NCBI GenBank assembly: GCA_963573315.1 | Contig: OY752140.1 | Location: 62,001 to 126,000, forward strand | DNA length: 64,000 nt | From: Entomortierella parvispora | Lineage: Eukaryota > Mortierellomycota > Mortierellomycetes > Mortierellales > Mortierellaceae | Direction: 5' to 3' | In this document: positions 12,225 through 24,656 of the stretch, piece by piece | Layout of the letters: each line of letters begins with the position of its first letter | Position numbering within the stretch: the stretch's first letter is position 1 | The notes under the pieces: model-generated | The model's database searches: none | Told to the model about the DNA's origin: nothing | Seen by the model: only the letters and a program-made list of their open reading frames with translations | Translations under genes and position numbers: made by a program

Positions 12225-12930
12225 GTGAAGGGTATGGAAGGGGGGTCAAATGGCGAGAGGAGGAAATGAAGAGTCGGACAGACAAAAAAGAGAACGAGAA
12301 AAGGTTTGGAGATAAGAAGCGCGGTGTCACATCGAGATCCAGATATCGAGATACTGGGTTGGGGGGGGGGGGGGGGGAAGGGAAGAGACTACAAAAGACG
12401 ACGTGAAGGAAGGACGGAAGGAAAGCAAGAAGAAGAAGGGACGGAGGAAAAGGGGGTCGTTCACGGCGGGTTTAGGAAGGACGGAAGGAAGACAAAGGCA
12501 GGGGGGGATCGAAAGGATGGGTACAGAGGACGGAAAGAAGAAAAAGAATAATGGGTCCTTTGCGTGCAGTGTGCTGCAGGCCCACTTTTTTTCTTCTTCC
12601 TTTCTGTGCTTTCTATGCGTGTGCGGTGAAAACTGGGGCCAGCCGGTCCGGCCTTTGCTTTGCTGTTGTTCGTGCTCTCTTTCCCTTTTTTTTTTTTTTT
12701 TTTTTTTTTGTTCTCTTCTCCCATCCACCCATCCATCCATCCATCCATCCTTCTCCTTCTCCTTCTCCTTCTCCTCCACAATCTCTCCTTCCCTCTCCCT
12801 CTTCCTTCTCCCACGCCATCCCGCAACTCATCCCACCACAGCGCCACCTCCCTCCTCCGTCGTCTGACCGTGCTCTCGTCCGCTATTCCTTGTTCTTTCC
12901 GTCGCGCCATCACAACCTCGCACTTCAACA
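12225..12930. other. Divergent promoter region with homopolymer tracts
   Basis: About 700 bp between head-to-head F-box and NMN adenylyltransferase genes. It contains a G tract of about 17 nt (12361-12377), a T tract of over 20 nt near 12687-12710, a CCAT tetranucleotide array (12722-12750) and a CTTCTC array just after it. All long ORFs here come from these repeats and I reject them as genes. Confidence 0.6.
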
Positions 12931-14461
12931 ATGCCTCCACCCATGCCTGTCGATGACAACATTTGGAACCTCAATAGGTAATGACTTGACCTTGCTCCCC
13001 ATCAAGACGACGTATGCAATCAACACACGAACAAGGGTTGACTGTTGCTTACGTCCTGCCCGCAAAAAGAGCTGTTTGTGAGCCGTGCCAGAACCGTCTA
13101 TGACTAACAATCCGATCCAACCCCAACACCTTATTTTGATCTGGTTTCCTCAGCTCCTCAGATCGACAACACACTGAGGCCTATGGCTCCACAGAGATCT
13201 TTGATACCTCAAAGTACACCTTCCCAAGGGAGAGGGTCCCACTCCAGATGAAGGGTATATTTTTCATCCGCAATTATTTTCGCTTTGTCAAAACATTCAT
13301 TTCCCCCCCGTCTTTGCCACCATTTTTTTCCCTTCATCTCAAGAGTGGTCCCATCGCTGCACTCTCTGACGACATTTTTGTATTGTACAGAAAACAGGGA
13401 CTAAAACTGCTCTTTATCACGCTCTTTTTTTTGCCACCAGATGAATCCAAGACGCCGCTGGTCATCGTTGCTTGTGGATCCTTCTCACCTATTACCTATC
13501 TGCACTTGCGAATGTTTGGTAACATACAACGCTGTCATTTCGCCGCTCTTGAGCAAATTACTATCAACAAGACACTACCACTTAAACTGACCTCTTCTAT
13601 CTCATTTCGCTCCTTCTCTCCTGCATATCAATCAATAGAAATGGCTCGGGATCACGTCGTCGAGAATACAGATTTTGAGATCATGGGCGGATACTTCTCA
13701 CCAGTATCAGATTTCTATCAGAAGCAAGGATTGGCAGAGGCGAGGCACCGTGTACGCATGTGTGAGCTGGCGGTCGAAAAATCCAGCACATGGTTGATGG
13801 TTGATAGTTGGGAGAGTTTGCAGACAAGTTATCAGCGAACAGCCATTGTCCTCGATCACTTCCAGCATGAGCTCAATGGCGCCGATGGCGAAGGAGGCGT
13901 GCGTCTGAAGAATGGTAGGCGACAGCTTTTTTTGCAATGTCTCTTTCAAACTGCTTGAAATTGTATCATGTATTTGAGTGAAATTCTAACAAGATTGGGT
14001 GTTGTAGGTCAGTACAAGCCCATCAAGATCATGCTCTTGGCAGGGGGAGATTTGGTTCAATCGTTTGCTGCACCAGATGTTTGGGCGACTGCAGATGTAA
14101 GTGAAATGTCACCGAGCTGGTACTGTGACAAAAAAAAAGAACCCCCGTTGCTTTAGCTGTCATTCTCATTTATCCTTTTTTTATTTTTCTTTTTTTTTTC
14201 AATGGTCAGCTTCACCACATCATTGGAAGATACGGATGTTTGATTCTCGAAAGGACAGGATCGGATGTGTACGAGTTCTTGTTGTCGCACGACGTCCTTT
14301 ACAAGCATCGGCGCAATGTCTTTGTCATCAAGCAGCTCATCTACAACGACATCAGCTCTACGAAAATCAGGCTCTTCATTCGGAGAGGCATGTCCATCAA
14401 GTACCTACTGCCAACAGCCGTCATCGAATACATCTACGAGCAGCGCCTCTACCACGATTGA
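12931..14461 (+). CDS. NMA1: Nicotinamide/nicotinate mononucleotide adenylyltransferase
   Basis: Makes NAD (or its deamido form) from NMN/NaMN and ATP, the shared last step of salvage and de novo NAD synthesis. Six exons read from splice sites: 12931-12977, 13154-13254, 13441-13518, 13639-13914, 14008-14096 and 14210-14461; together 843 nt, 280 aa, phase kept throughout. The nucleotidyltransferase signature GSFSPITYLH is at residues 62-71, followed by FEIMGGYFSPV and later KIMLLAGGDL. The ISSTKIR motif near the C-terminus (about 245-251) binds the ATP phosphates. The length is shorter than yeast Nma1 (about 400 aa), mainly because the N-terminal low-complexity region is absent. No transmembrane or targeting signal is evident. 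The symbol is by family; NMA1 and NMA2 cannot be told apart here. Confidence 0.9.
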
Positions 14462-15118
14462 GGAAAATATACGGCGGAGAGAATTTACAACCAAGCACCG
14501 GCCTTCCTCCATAGAATCTCTAAATGTACCACAACCTTTTTTTTTTGACAGCAATTGACCGGCGAGTATTCCATTGGTGAAGAATTGAAAAGGTTGAACA
14601 TCGCCACACCTGCATTACTGCGAACTTTTACTTCTTTGAATTGGAGACGCCCGTACCACTACAAAGATATTTATAAACTAGAGTGAGGCGGACGAGGAAC
14701 AGACAAAAAGTCATTCAGGAGCTGTATAGACTTGATCGGTGTATTACTGGTGAGTAAAGAGTCGCACCATATATCGCTGTGCGTTCTCAAAGTCCGTAGT
14801 ATGCTTGTGAGTCTTGATCGGATACCTGGACCACGTCCATCCACACAACGTACCATCGCAGGATGCCCTGGTATCGACTTCGCACGCACGTGCAGGCGAG
14901 TCTGTCTGTCCAGCAGATGTTTGCCCCCTGGAAATTTTCTTTGTGGAACCCACAATGCAAAAGGCAAAGCAAATTGGAAGGAGATCCGAGCACTGTTCTC
15001 ATCTCTTGTCATGTCCAACTTTCTGTTCCACTTCTCCTTTGCTCCAACACATCTCTTCTCACATCGTTGACATCCCTCTTGAACACCTTCCATCTGCACC
15101 AGTCATACAAATCGATCC
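14462..15118 (+). promoter_or_regulatory. 5' region of the first SLR gene
   Basis: About 650 bp between the NAD-synthesis gene and the first Sel1-repeat gene. The distal half resembles nothing else I noticed in the window. The last 190 bp (from about 14930) match the upstream regions of the other two SLR genes: a shared GAAATTTTCTT element, a GGCAAAGCAA-like element about 40 nt downstream, a pyrimidine-rich stretch, and the start context ATCGATCCATGGA. This looks like a common promoter and 5' UTR. Confidence 0.6.
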
Positions 15119-18100
15119 ATGGAGAAGACTCTGACGTTAGTCTATGATGCCACTCCTACAAGTCTTGAAGGTATCCACGTTAACGGCGTCAATGGCCAGA
15201 ACCCGCCCGTCATGAATGATCAGGGCACTGGCTTGATATTAGAATTCAATGGACTCAGGTACCAGTTGACAGTCAAAAACAAAAACATTGACAGTGACTC
15301 GTATCAAGAAGAGGCCTGTCTAACAATAAGCGCCGCTACCTGCCTCTTTAGATTGGACGGTTTGGCCCAAGGAGATCCAGTCGCTCAGAATAACGCTGGG
15401 CGAATGTATGAGAATGGCGATGGTGTTCCACAAAGCTACGAGAAAGCCATGGAGTTGTACTTGAAGGCCGCCCGACAAGGGAGCGCCTCTGCTCAGAACA
15501 GTGTCGGCATCCTGCAGCGTGATGGCAAAGGTGTTGCAAAGAACGACTCGTCTGCCAAAGAGTGGTTTTTCAGGGCTGCCGATCAAGGACTCGCCGATGC
15601 TCAGTTCAACTTGGGAGCAGTGTATCGCCGAGAGAACGATCGGCCCAAAGCCATGGAGTGGACACTAGGCCGCCAACCAAGGACACGCGGGTGCTCAATA
15701 CACCGTTGGAACGATGTATTACGATGGCAACGGTGCACCCCGGGATTTATCTAAAGCCATGGAATGGTATCTGCGGGCGTCCGACCACGAACATGCGACA
15801 GCCCAATTCAGCATCGGCGTGATGTACGATAATGGCGTGGGCGTCATTCAGGATTACTACATTGCTGCCGACTGGTATTTGAAAGCAGCCAACCAAGGAC
15901 ACGCCATGGCCCAGTACAGCCTGGGCCTCCTGAACCAACAAGGAAGAGGAGTTCCTCAGGACAACCTCTTGGCTGTGAAGTGGTACATGAAAGCTGCAGA
16001 CCAAGGGCTGGCTCAGGCCCAACACTACATTGGACTTTTATATCACGTTGGTGACGTTGTCCCTCATGACAAAGCCAAGGCCTGGGAATGGTATTGCAAG
16101 GCCGCTGAGCAAGGGGACGTCAAAGCTCAGTTCGATTTGGGCGCAATGTATGATGAAGGCGACGGCGTTGCTCGAGACTATTCGGCCGCGATAAGATGGT
16201 ATTCCAAAGCGGCCGACCAAGGACACGCCATGGCTCAGTATAACCTTGGTTATCTATATCAACATGGCCGAGGTGTTCTATTGGACAGTTCCATAGCGAT
16301 GGAGTGGTTTCTGAAAGCAGCAGACCAAGGGAATGCCAACGCCCTATTCTGTCTAGGAATCATGTACTATCATGGCAAGGACACTCCGAAGGATCATGTC
16401 AAGGCAGCAGAATGCTATTTCAAGGCCGCGGAGCAAGGGCACACCGCCGCTCAGAATTACGCAGGTGACATGTACTGCGATGGGTGTGGAGTTCCCCAGG
16501 ACTTTGTGAAAGCCATCGAGTGGTATTTCAAGTCAGCCGATCAAGGATATGCCTCAGCACAAAAGAACATGGGCATCATGTACAAGTATGGCCAAGGTGT
16601 TCCTCAGGACTACCAGATGGCCATGGAGTGGTACGTGAAGGCCGCCTGTCAAGGGTACGCCAGTGCTCAGGACTGCATCGGCGATTTGTATTATGATGGC
16701 GAGTATGAATTTCATGACTATGGCAAAGCGCTGGAGTGGTATCTCAAGGCTGCTGATCAGGGACACGCCAGTGCCCAGACCAGTATCGGCGTTATGTACA
16801 GTCTTGGCGAGGGTGTTCCAAAGGACGATCAAAAAGCTATGGAATGGTATTTGAAGGCAGCCGAACAAGGAAATGCCGATGCCCAGTACAGAATTGGCGC
16901 TCTGTATAATAATGGCAAGGGTGTTTTGCAGGACTACGAGAAGGCCATGGAATGGTATTTGAAGGCAGCCGAACAAGGAAATGCCGATGCCCAGTACGGA
17001 ATCGGCGTTCTGTATGATAATGGCAGTGGTGTTTCACAGGACTACGAGAAGGCTATGGAATGGTATTTGAAGGCAGCCGAACAAGGAAATGCCGATGCCC
17101 AGCACGGAATCGGCGTTCTGTATCATCATGGCAGAGGTGTTCCTTTGGACAGTTCCATAGCAATGGAGTGGTTCCTGAAAGCAACAGACCAAGGGAATGC
17201 CAACGCCCTATTCTGTCTAGGAATCATGTACTATCATGGCAAGGACACTCCGAAGGATCATGTCAAGGCAGCAGAATGCTATTTCAAGGCCGCGGAGCAA
17301 GGGCACACCGCCGCTCAGAATTACGCAGGTGACATGTACTGCGATGGGTGTGGAGTTCCCCAGGACTTTGTGAAAGCCATCGAGTGGTATTTCAAGTCAG
17401 CCGATCAAGGATATGCCTCAGCACAAAAGAACATGGGCATCATGTACAAGTATGGCCAAGGTGTTCCTCAGGACTACCAGATGGCCATGGAGTGGTACGT
17501 GAAGGCCGCCTGTCAAGGGTACGCCAGTGCTCAGGACTGCATCGGCGATTTGTATTATGATGGCGAGTATGAATTTCATGACTATGGCAAAGCGCTGGAG
17601 TGGTATCTCAAGGCTGCTGATCAGGGACACGCCAGTGCCCAGACCAGTATCGGCGTTATGTACAGTCTTGGCGAGGGTGTTCCAAAGGACGATCAAAAAG
17701 CTATGGAATGGTATTTGAAGGCAGCCGAACAAGGAAATGCCGATGCCCAGTACAGAATTGGCGCTCTGTATAATAATGGCAAGGGTGTTTTGCAGGACTA
17801 CGAGAAGGCCATGGAATGGTATTTGAAGGCAGCCGAACAAGGAAATGCCGATGCCCAGTACGGAATCGGCGTTCTGTATGATAATGGCAGTGGTGTTTCA
17901 CAGGACTACGAGAAGGCTATGGAGTGGTATTTGAAGACGGCCGAACAAGGAGACGCTGGTGCTCATACCAACATTGGCTTTATGTACAGCCACGGTAATG
18001 GTGTTCCCAAGGACTGCCAGAAGGCCATGGAGTGGTACTTGAAGGCTGCCGAACAAGGAGACGCTACTGCTCAGAACAACATTGGATTTATGTATAGCCA

Positions 18101-19346
18101 CGGTAAGGGTGTTCCCAAGGACTGCCAGAAGGCCATGGAGTGGTACTTGAAGGCTGCTGAGCAAGGAAATGCTAGTGCCCAGAACAACCTTGGCTCTATG
18201 TACAATGATGGCGAAGATGATCTCGAGGACTACCAGAAGGCCATGGAATGGTATTTGAAGGCAGCAGAGCAAGGAGACGCCTACGCCCAGTACAACATCG
18301 GCTTTATGTACCAGCATGGCGATGGTGTTCCCAAAGACTACCAAAAAGCTATGGAATGGTACTTGAAGGCAACCGAACAAAGGGACGCCACCGCCCAGTA
18401 TAACATTGGTCTTCTGTATCATAAAGGCAAGGGTGTTTTTCAGGACTTTCAGAAGGCCATGGAGTGGTATTTGAAAGCAGCCGATCAAGGTGACGCAGAC
18501 GCTCAATACAATATTGGTGGGATGTACTATGATGGCGAAGGTGTTCCCATGGATTATCAAAAAGCGATGGAGTGGTATCTGAAGGCAGCCAAGCAAGGAG
18601 ACTCCGATGCCCAGTACATTGTAGGCGCTATGTATCACAGCGGAAAGGGCGTTCCCCAGGACTGCCAGAAGACCATGGAATGGTGTTTGAAGGCTGCTGA
18701 ACAAGGCAATGCCAAGGCTCAGTGCCTCATCGGCATGATGTACCATGATGGCAATGGTGTTCCGCAGAACTACCAGAAGGCTATGGAATGGTATCTGAAG
18801 GCTGCCGAACAAGGTGACGCCGATGCCCAGTCGACCACAGCCGTGATGTACCATGCTGGAAAAGGTGTTCCTCAAGACTACCAGAAGGCCATGGAGTGGT
18901 ATTTGAAGGTCGCCGAGAAGGACGACGCCGATGCCCAGTTCAACATTGGGTGGATGTACCAGACCGGCAAGAGTGTTTCTCAGGACTTCCAGAAGGCCAT
19001 GGAGTGGCATTTGAAAGCAGCCGACCAAGGATGCGCCGGCGCTCAGTTCAACATCGGCTTGATGTACCATGGAGGCAAAGGTGTTCCTCTGGATTACCGG
19101 AAGGCCATTACGTGGTATCTTATGGCAGCCGATCAAGGACACACTGATGCCCAGCGTAATCTAGGTTTGATGTACCACGATGGTATGGGAGTCCCTAAGG
19201 ACAGGCAAAAGGCCATGGAGTGGTTGAGAAAGGCTGCCGACGCCGACATAATTCGAAACCTCGAGATATTGTCACAAATGAGCAAACCCAGCAAGGGCCT
19301 AATGAGCCAGTTAATGGACTGGTCAGGAAAATGGATTTCGCCGTAA
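15119..19346 (+). CDS. Sel1-like-repeat protein A (frame interrupted near 15666)
   Basis: A very large array of Sel1-type tetratricopeptide-like repeats (SLRs), usually a scaffold for protein-protein contacts. Exon 1 (15119-15258) encodes a roughly 47-residue header ending EFNGLR. A 93-nt intron (15259-15351) precedes LDGLAQGDPVAQNN, then repeats of 36 residues (consensus about YNIGxMYxxGxGVPQDYQK and AMEWYLKAAEQGDADAQ). At 15665-15668, ACACTAGGCC stands where both paralogues keep a frame two bases longer, so the frame breaks. The second frame then stays open for about 1,220 codons to 19346, roughly 33 repeats. There is no signal peptide or transmembrane segment. It may be a recent pseudogene, a sequencing error, or spliced differently (a 49-nt GTGTAT...ACTAG intron would restore the frame but delete part of a repeat). 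The partner is unknown. Confidence 0.7.
16319..17923 (+). repeat. 864-bp in-frame tandem duplication inside SLR gene A
   Basis: Two copies lie exactly 864 bp apart (8 repeats of 36 codons). By eye, 16319-17059 and 17183-17923 are identical over about 740 bp. A further 50 bp at the left end differs at only a handful of positions. Neighbouring SLR units in the same gene are far more diverged, so this duplication is very recent or kept uniform by conversion. Confidence 0.85.
18706..18943 (+). repeat. 238-bp tract identical to 24013-24250
   Basis: By direct reading this segment of SLR gene A matches gene B without a mismatch over 238 bp, while the sequence on both sides differs every few bases. 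It encodes just over two SLR units, including the atypical STTAVMYHAG and LKVAEKDDADAQF repeats. Gene conversion between neighbouring paralogues is the simplest reading. Confidence 0.85.
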
Positions 19347-21211
19347 AAAAAAGTCTCAGAACCGTTTTATAAATGTTTCATATTCTATGGCTGACTTGGG
19401 GATGGGCCGCCACCTTTGATGTGATTTGAACTCAGGAGTTTATGTTGACCCAAGAGAACATCCTAGTTTTAATAGCTCCAATGTTGAAACTATTCGACTT
19501 GACGACTATAGTGAATGCTACGAGCGGCGCCGTCGCAAAGATAATTTGATCCGCGACGACAATGAGATGAGTAGCGCTGATTACATATTGAACCATTCAG
19601 TTGTAAAGGTGTAAGTTTTATTGAGCAGAAACAGCGAGGACTTAAACGCCTCATCTGAAGGACAAATACTGGCAACCAAGTCATTATATACTGTCACACA
19701 AATATAGGAACGTAGGAACGCGACAGGCACGTAGGAGGCCACATCTATGACCGCTAACGTTCGTTTAACGTTGTCCCTGTCTGTTCGAAGTCGCTCGGAT
19801 CGTGTCTATACCTCCAAACGTGTTTCTCTTGCGGACTCGCGAACTCACATTCCCAGTGCCTTATCAAAGTGCAGATGAGGACATCAGAAAAAATCTCTCG
19901 ACTTTCCAATCTCCTGTCAGTTAAACAGTAGAAACCGAACCTCGTATAGGCTCCCGTAATAAGTCGTATAAAAGCCCCCTTTGACTGTACCCAAAACGTG
20001 GAGGCAGAAAGAGATTCGCTCAGTCTATTCAAGAAACTGCACGCACCATTGCTATTGTTGTTCCTGTTTTTCCATCAAATGCACGGAGTTATATCTGGAG
20101 GAGAAGGCGTCCCATTTGATCTTCAGTAGAGATCCACTGTTTTCTCGATGGCGTTTCCGGTCTGTAACGTGGTTGAGGATCAATTCGCGAAGGTCGATCT
20201 GGGGAAATATTCAGGGCTGAGACCTCGACAAAGGAGGTGGAGAATGTCCTTGAGCTACACATGTGGTATACATCAGCCGAATAGTTTCCGCCTTTCCTGT
20301 CTTCTAATGGTTGGTCTGTAACTTTCTCAAACGTGCCCGGAATAGGAACTTGAACGAGAATCCTGAAAGTTGAACAAAGTATCAAAGAGATGGGAAGTCC
20401 AACAGCCGAGGACGAATTTAGGAATGTTTCCGGAATCCTCGAATCCATATTCTTGACAAACCATGGTCAAGTCCAGCAATGGCGATGTCCGCGTCTGCAT
20501 CCCCCGAGCAAGTCGAAAATGCAAGCGATCCGTGGTCCATGAGAAAAAGATTTGCCTCTATCCTGTTGCTACTCATCCAGACACCTCCTATGAACGCGAG
20601 CATTATTAAGAGAGCATGAGCCTGGGCGCAAGAATGATCACCAAGGAAATCTGAGCACACACAATGATGCAATGTACCCACTGACAGCATGGAAAGAAAA
20701 AGGATCTGCGAGCAAAAGAAAGGAGGGAGCAGGGGTCTGAACTGTGTTGCAATTGTAAGATGCAAACAGCCATCGCCGTCAGAAACATGAATTGATAAAG
20801 CTTGCATCCACAATTTTCTCGCAAGTCATGGAGCGCGTCGCCTGAAGGAATCTTGTTTGAAGGGAATGCGTGATGTTGCCTCCTTCTCCATGGATGAAAC
20901 ACAGCATGATGCACTCACGAGTCTGTCGGTCAATGCTATGTTGGGCAGCGTGCGAAATGGAGCATGGGATGGGAGGAAAGGTGGGTGAGGGCCGCGCCTT
21001 GCAGCATCTCTGTTTCCCTGAAATTTTCTTGCAGGATCACAGGGCAAAATGGCAAAGCAAACTGCCCAGGCCGCGGGAGGAGGACATCCGAGCAGTCTTT
21101 TTCTCTCTGTTCCCCTTTCACTCTTTCAGCCGTTCTCACTTTGCCCTTTTCAGATCATTTACATACCTGCCCAATCCCCCTCCCTCGGCAACTCGCCTTC
21201 CAAGTCGATCC
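19347..21211. other. Intergenic between SLR genes A and B
   Basis: About 1.9 kb. A short stretch at 19421-19490 resembles 24731-24800 downstream of SLR gene B. The segment near 20000-20870 belongs to the repeated block described separately. The final 190 bp (from about 21018) is the shared SLR promoter with GAAATTTTCTT, a GGCAAAGCAA-like element and the start context GTCGATCCATGGA. No complete gene could be supported; minus-strand frames are short and broken. Confidence 0.55.
20000..20870 (-). repeat. Diverged repeated block, copy 1
   Basis: One of three diverged copies (others about 25020-26040 and 28680-29600). Shared landmarks are a TGTACCCAC-type motif (20667-20690 here), a CTTGACAAACCA motif (20453-20463), a GATGGCGTTTCC...GGTTGAGGATCAATT segment (20148-20190), and an AATGTCC...CACATGTGG segment. 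On the minus strand the first landmark reads as a possible GTGGGT splice donor, which hints at a decayed gene, but no long open frame survives. Similarity was judged by eye only. Confidence 0.5.
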
Positions 21212-24200
21212 ATGGAAGAGACCGCAACACTCTACGCTGATTCTGCCCCGACTGGTGTCGCCAATATTCACCTCAACAGCATCGATGAACTGAACCCTCC
21301 TGTCCTGGAAAGCAAAGGCTTCCTCGGTTTGATGGGCTTGAGTGGGTTGAGGTAAAACTGCCAGAAGAAAAACTCGCCCTCGTCCCCTGAATTGCCCCCC
21401 TCTAACAATGAATTGCCACTTTGGATTAGACAGTCTGGCTGAAGGTGATCCAGTCGCTCAAAACAACGTTGGACGAATGTATGATGATGGTGATGGGGTT
21501 CCTCAAAACCACGCCTCAGCGATGGTTTGGTATTTGAAAGCTGCTCGGCAGGGGAACTCCTCTGCCCAAAACAACATCGGTGTCCTGCACCGTGATGGCA
21601 AGGGTGTCCCAAAGAGCGACTCATCCGCCAAAGAGTGGCTTGTCAGGGCAGCCGATCAAGAACTTGCGGATGCACAGTTCAACTTAGGAATGATTTATCG
21701 CCAAGACGACGATGGCTCCAAAGCCGTGGAATGGGTTATGAAGGCCGCCAAGCAGGGACACACAAATGCTCAGTTCACCATTGGCACAATGTATTACGAT
21801 GGTTACAGTGTCCCACGGGATGTATCCAAAGCCATGGAATGGTACTTGAGGGCGTCCGACCACGGACATGCAACTGCTCAGTTCAGCATCGGCGCGATGC
21901 ATGAGGATGGCGAGGGCGTCATTCAAGATTATTACATTGCTGCCGATTGGTATTCGAAAGCAGCCAACCAAGGACACGCCATTGCCCAGTTCAGCCTCGG
22001 CCTTCTTTACCAACATGGCAGAGGCGTCCCGCAGGATAACTCCTTGGCCGTGAAATGGTACATGAATTCAGCAGACCAAGGGCTCGGCCAGGCCCAGCGC
22101 TATATCGGGATCTTGCATCATGTAGGAGACATTATCCCCGAGGACAAAGCCAAGGCCATGGAGTGGTATTTGAAGGCCGCCAAGCAAGGGAATGCCAACG
22201 CCCAGTTTGATTTGGGAGCGATGTACGATGAAGGCGATGGCGTTGCTCAGGACTACCAGAAAGCCGCAGAGTGGTATTCAAGCGCAGCCGACCAAGGACA
22301 TGCCGTAGCCCAGTACAACTTGGGTTTCCTATATCAGCACGGGAGAGGTGTGCCCGCTGTCCAGTCCTTGGCTATGGAGTGGTACACGAGGGCAGCAGAC
22401 CAAGGAAATGCCAACGCCCTATTCTGCCTAGGAATCAAGTATTATCATGGCAAAGATACCCCAAAAGATGATATCATGGCAGCAGAGTGTTACCTCAAGG
22501 CTGCTGAACAAGGTCACGCTGCTGCTCAAAATTACGCGGGCGACATGTACGCTGATGGGCTTGGAGTATCCGAAGACTTTGCTAAAGCTATTGGATGGTA
22601 TCTCAAGTCAGCCGACCAAGGATACGCTTCTGCTCAGAAAAACCTAGGCAGCATGTACAGTGACGGCTGTGGTGTTCCTCAGGACTACCAGATGGCCATG
22701 GAGTGGTACATGAAGGCTGCCGGTCAAGGGTACGCCAGTGCTCAGTATTGTATTGGCGTAATGTACCGCGACACCGAGTATGAATTTCATGACAGCGCCA
22801 AAGCGATGGAATGGTTTATCAAGGCTGCTGAACATGGATACGCCAGAGCCCAGTTCAGAACTGGAAAAATGTATTATACTGGCGAGGGTGTTCCAAAGGA
22901 CTATCAGAAAGCCATGGAGTGGTATTTGAAGGCAGCCGAACAAGGAGACGCTATTGCCCAGTACAGCATCGGCGTTATGTATAATGATGGCAAGGGTGTT
23001 TTGCAGGACTGCCAGAAGGCCTTGGAATGGTATTTGAAGGCAGCCGAACAAGGAAACGACAGTGCTCAGAACAACATTGGCTTTATGTACAGCCACGGTA
23101 ATGGCGTTCCCAAGGACTGCCAGAAGGCCATGGAGCGGTATTTGAAGGCTGCTGAGCAAGAAGACGCTGGCTCGCTGAACAGCATTGGCGCTATGTACCA
23201 TAGTGGCAAGGTTGCTCCACAAAACTACCAGAAGGCCATGGAGTGGTACTTGAAGGCCGCCGAGCATGGGAACACTTTTGCCCTATACAACATCGGCCTC
23301 ATGTATCATGACGGGAAGGGTGTTTTGCAGGACTACCAGAAAGCCAAGGAGTGGTTCATGAAGGCCGCTGATCAAGGAGATAGCAGTGCCCAGAATGGCA
23401 TCGGCTTTATGCACCATAATGGTGAGGGTGTGCCCCAAGACTACCAGAAGGCCAGGGAGTGGTATTTAAAGGCCGCTGAGCAAAGAAATGCCTATGCCCA
23501 GAACAACATTGGCTGTTTGTACCATTATGGCAAGGGTGCTCCTCAAGACTACCAGAAGGCCATGGAGTGGTTCATGAAAGCCGCTCAGCAAGGAATCAAT
23601 GGCCCCCAGAACAGCATTGGCGCTATGTACCATGATGGAAAAGGTGTTCCCCAAGACTACCAGAAGGCGTTGGAATGGTTTTTGAAGGCCGCTGAGCAAG
23701 GAAGCGCAAGTGCTCAGTACAATATCGGGGTTTTGCACCATAATGGGGAGGGTGTTCCTGAGGACTATCAGAGGGCTATGGAATGGTACTTGAAGGCCGC
23801 CGAACAAGGAGATGCCGATTCTCAGTATAACATTGGTTTGATATACCATGATGAAAAGGATTATCAAAAATCGATAGAGTGGTATATGAAGGCAGCCGAG
23901 CAGGGGGACATCGATGCCCAGTACCTCGTAGGCTCTATGTACCAGAGTGGAAAGGGTGTCACCCAGGACTACCAGAAAGCTGCGAACTGGTATTTGAAGG
24001 CTGCTGAACAAAGCAATGCCAAGGCTCAGTGCCTCATCGGCATGATGTACCATGATGGCAATGGTGTTCCGCAGAACTACCAGAAGGCTATGGAATGGTA
24101 TCTGAAGGCTGCCGAACAAGGTGACGCCGATGCCCAGTCGACCACAGCCGTGATGTACCATGCTGGAAAAGGTGTTCCTCAAGACTACCAGAAGGCCATG

Positions 24201-24656
24201 GAGTGGTATTTGAAGGTCGCCGAGAAGGACGACGCCGATGCCCAGTTCAATATTGGCGTTATGTACCAGACCGGCAAGGGTGTTCCCCAGGACTTCCAGA
24301 AGGCCATGGATTGGCACTTGAGATCGGCCGACAAAGGAAACGCCAGCGCTCAGTTCAACATCGGCTTAATGTACCATGGTGGCAAGGGTGTCCCATTAGA
24401 TTATAGGAAAGCGATTACGTGGTATCTTATGGCCGCCGATCAAGGGCACACCGATGCCCAGCGCAATCTTGGTTTGATGTACCATGATGGCATGGGAATC
24501 CTCAAGGACAAACAAAAGGCCATGGAATGGTTAAGAAAGGCTGCCGACACCAACACAATTCGAAACCTCGAGAAATTGTCCCAGATGAGTAAACCAAGCA
24601 AAGGTCCGATGAGTCAGTTAATGAATTGGACTGGGAAATGGATTTCGAAGCAGTAA
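21212..24656 (+). CDS. Sel1-like-repeat protein B
   Basis: Second SLR paralogue. The header exon (21212-21351, MEETATLYADSAPTG... ending SGLR) matches the headers of A and C and ends at the same AG|GT position. The main frame is open from at least 21408 to 24656 (1,082 codons) and encodes about 29 repeats of 36 residues. The expected acceptor TTGGATTAG|AC (21429) joins in the wrong phase: compared with A and C about four bases seem lost where LDGLA should begin, so normal splicing would hit TGA at once. Translation could instead start at the ATG at 21408, or a weaker donor inside exon 1 could be used. No signal peptide or transmembrane segment. Positions 24013-24250 are identical to 18706-18943 of gene A. 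The C-terminal tail ends SQLMNWTGKWISKQ, like gene A. Confidence 0.75.

Noticed and set aside
12327..12940. Several charged or Ser/Pro-rich ORFs between the F-box and NAD-synthesis genes
   Set aside because: Produced by G, T, CCAT and CTTCTC tracts; they overlap each other on both strands.
16800..18600. Regular repeats resembling a CRISPR array
   Set aside because: The period is 108 bp, units are diverged and coding, and there are no spacers; these are Sel1 repeats in a eukaryotic gene.
17898..19142. 414-codon antisense frame through SLR gene A (similar ones at 16554-16976, 23466-24317, 31405-32043)
   Set aside because: The 108-nt repeat period keeps an antisense frame free of stops. It follows the SLR units exactly and has no independent start, domain or intron pattern.
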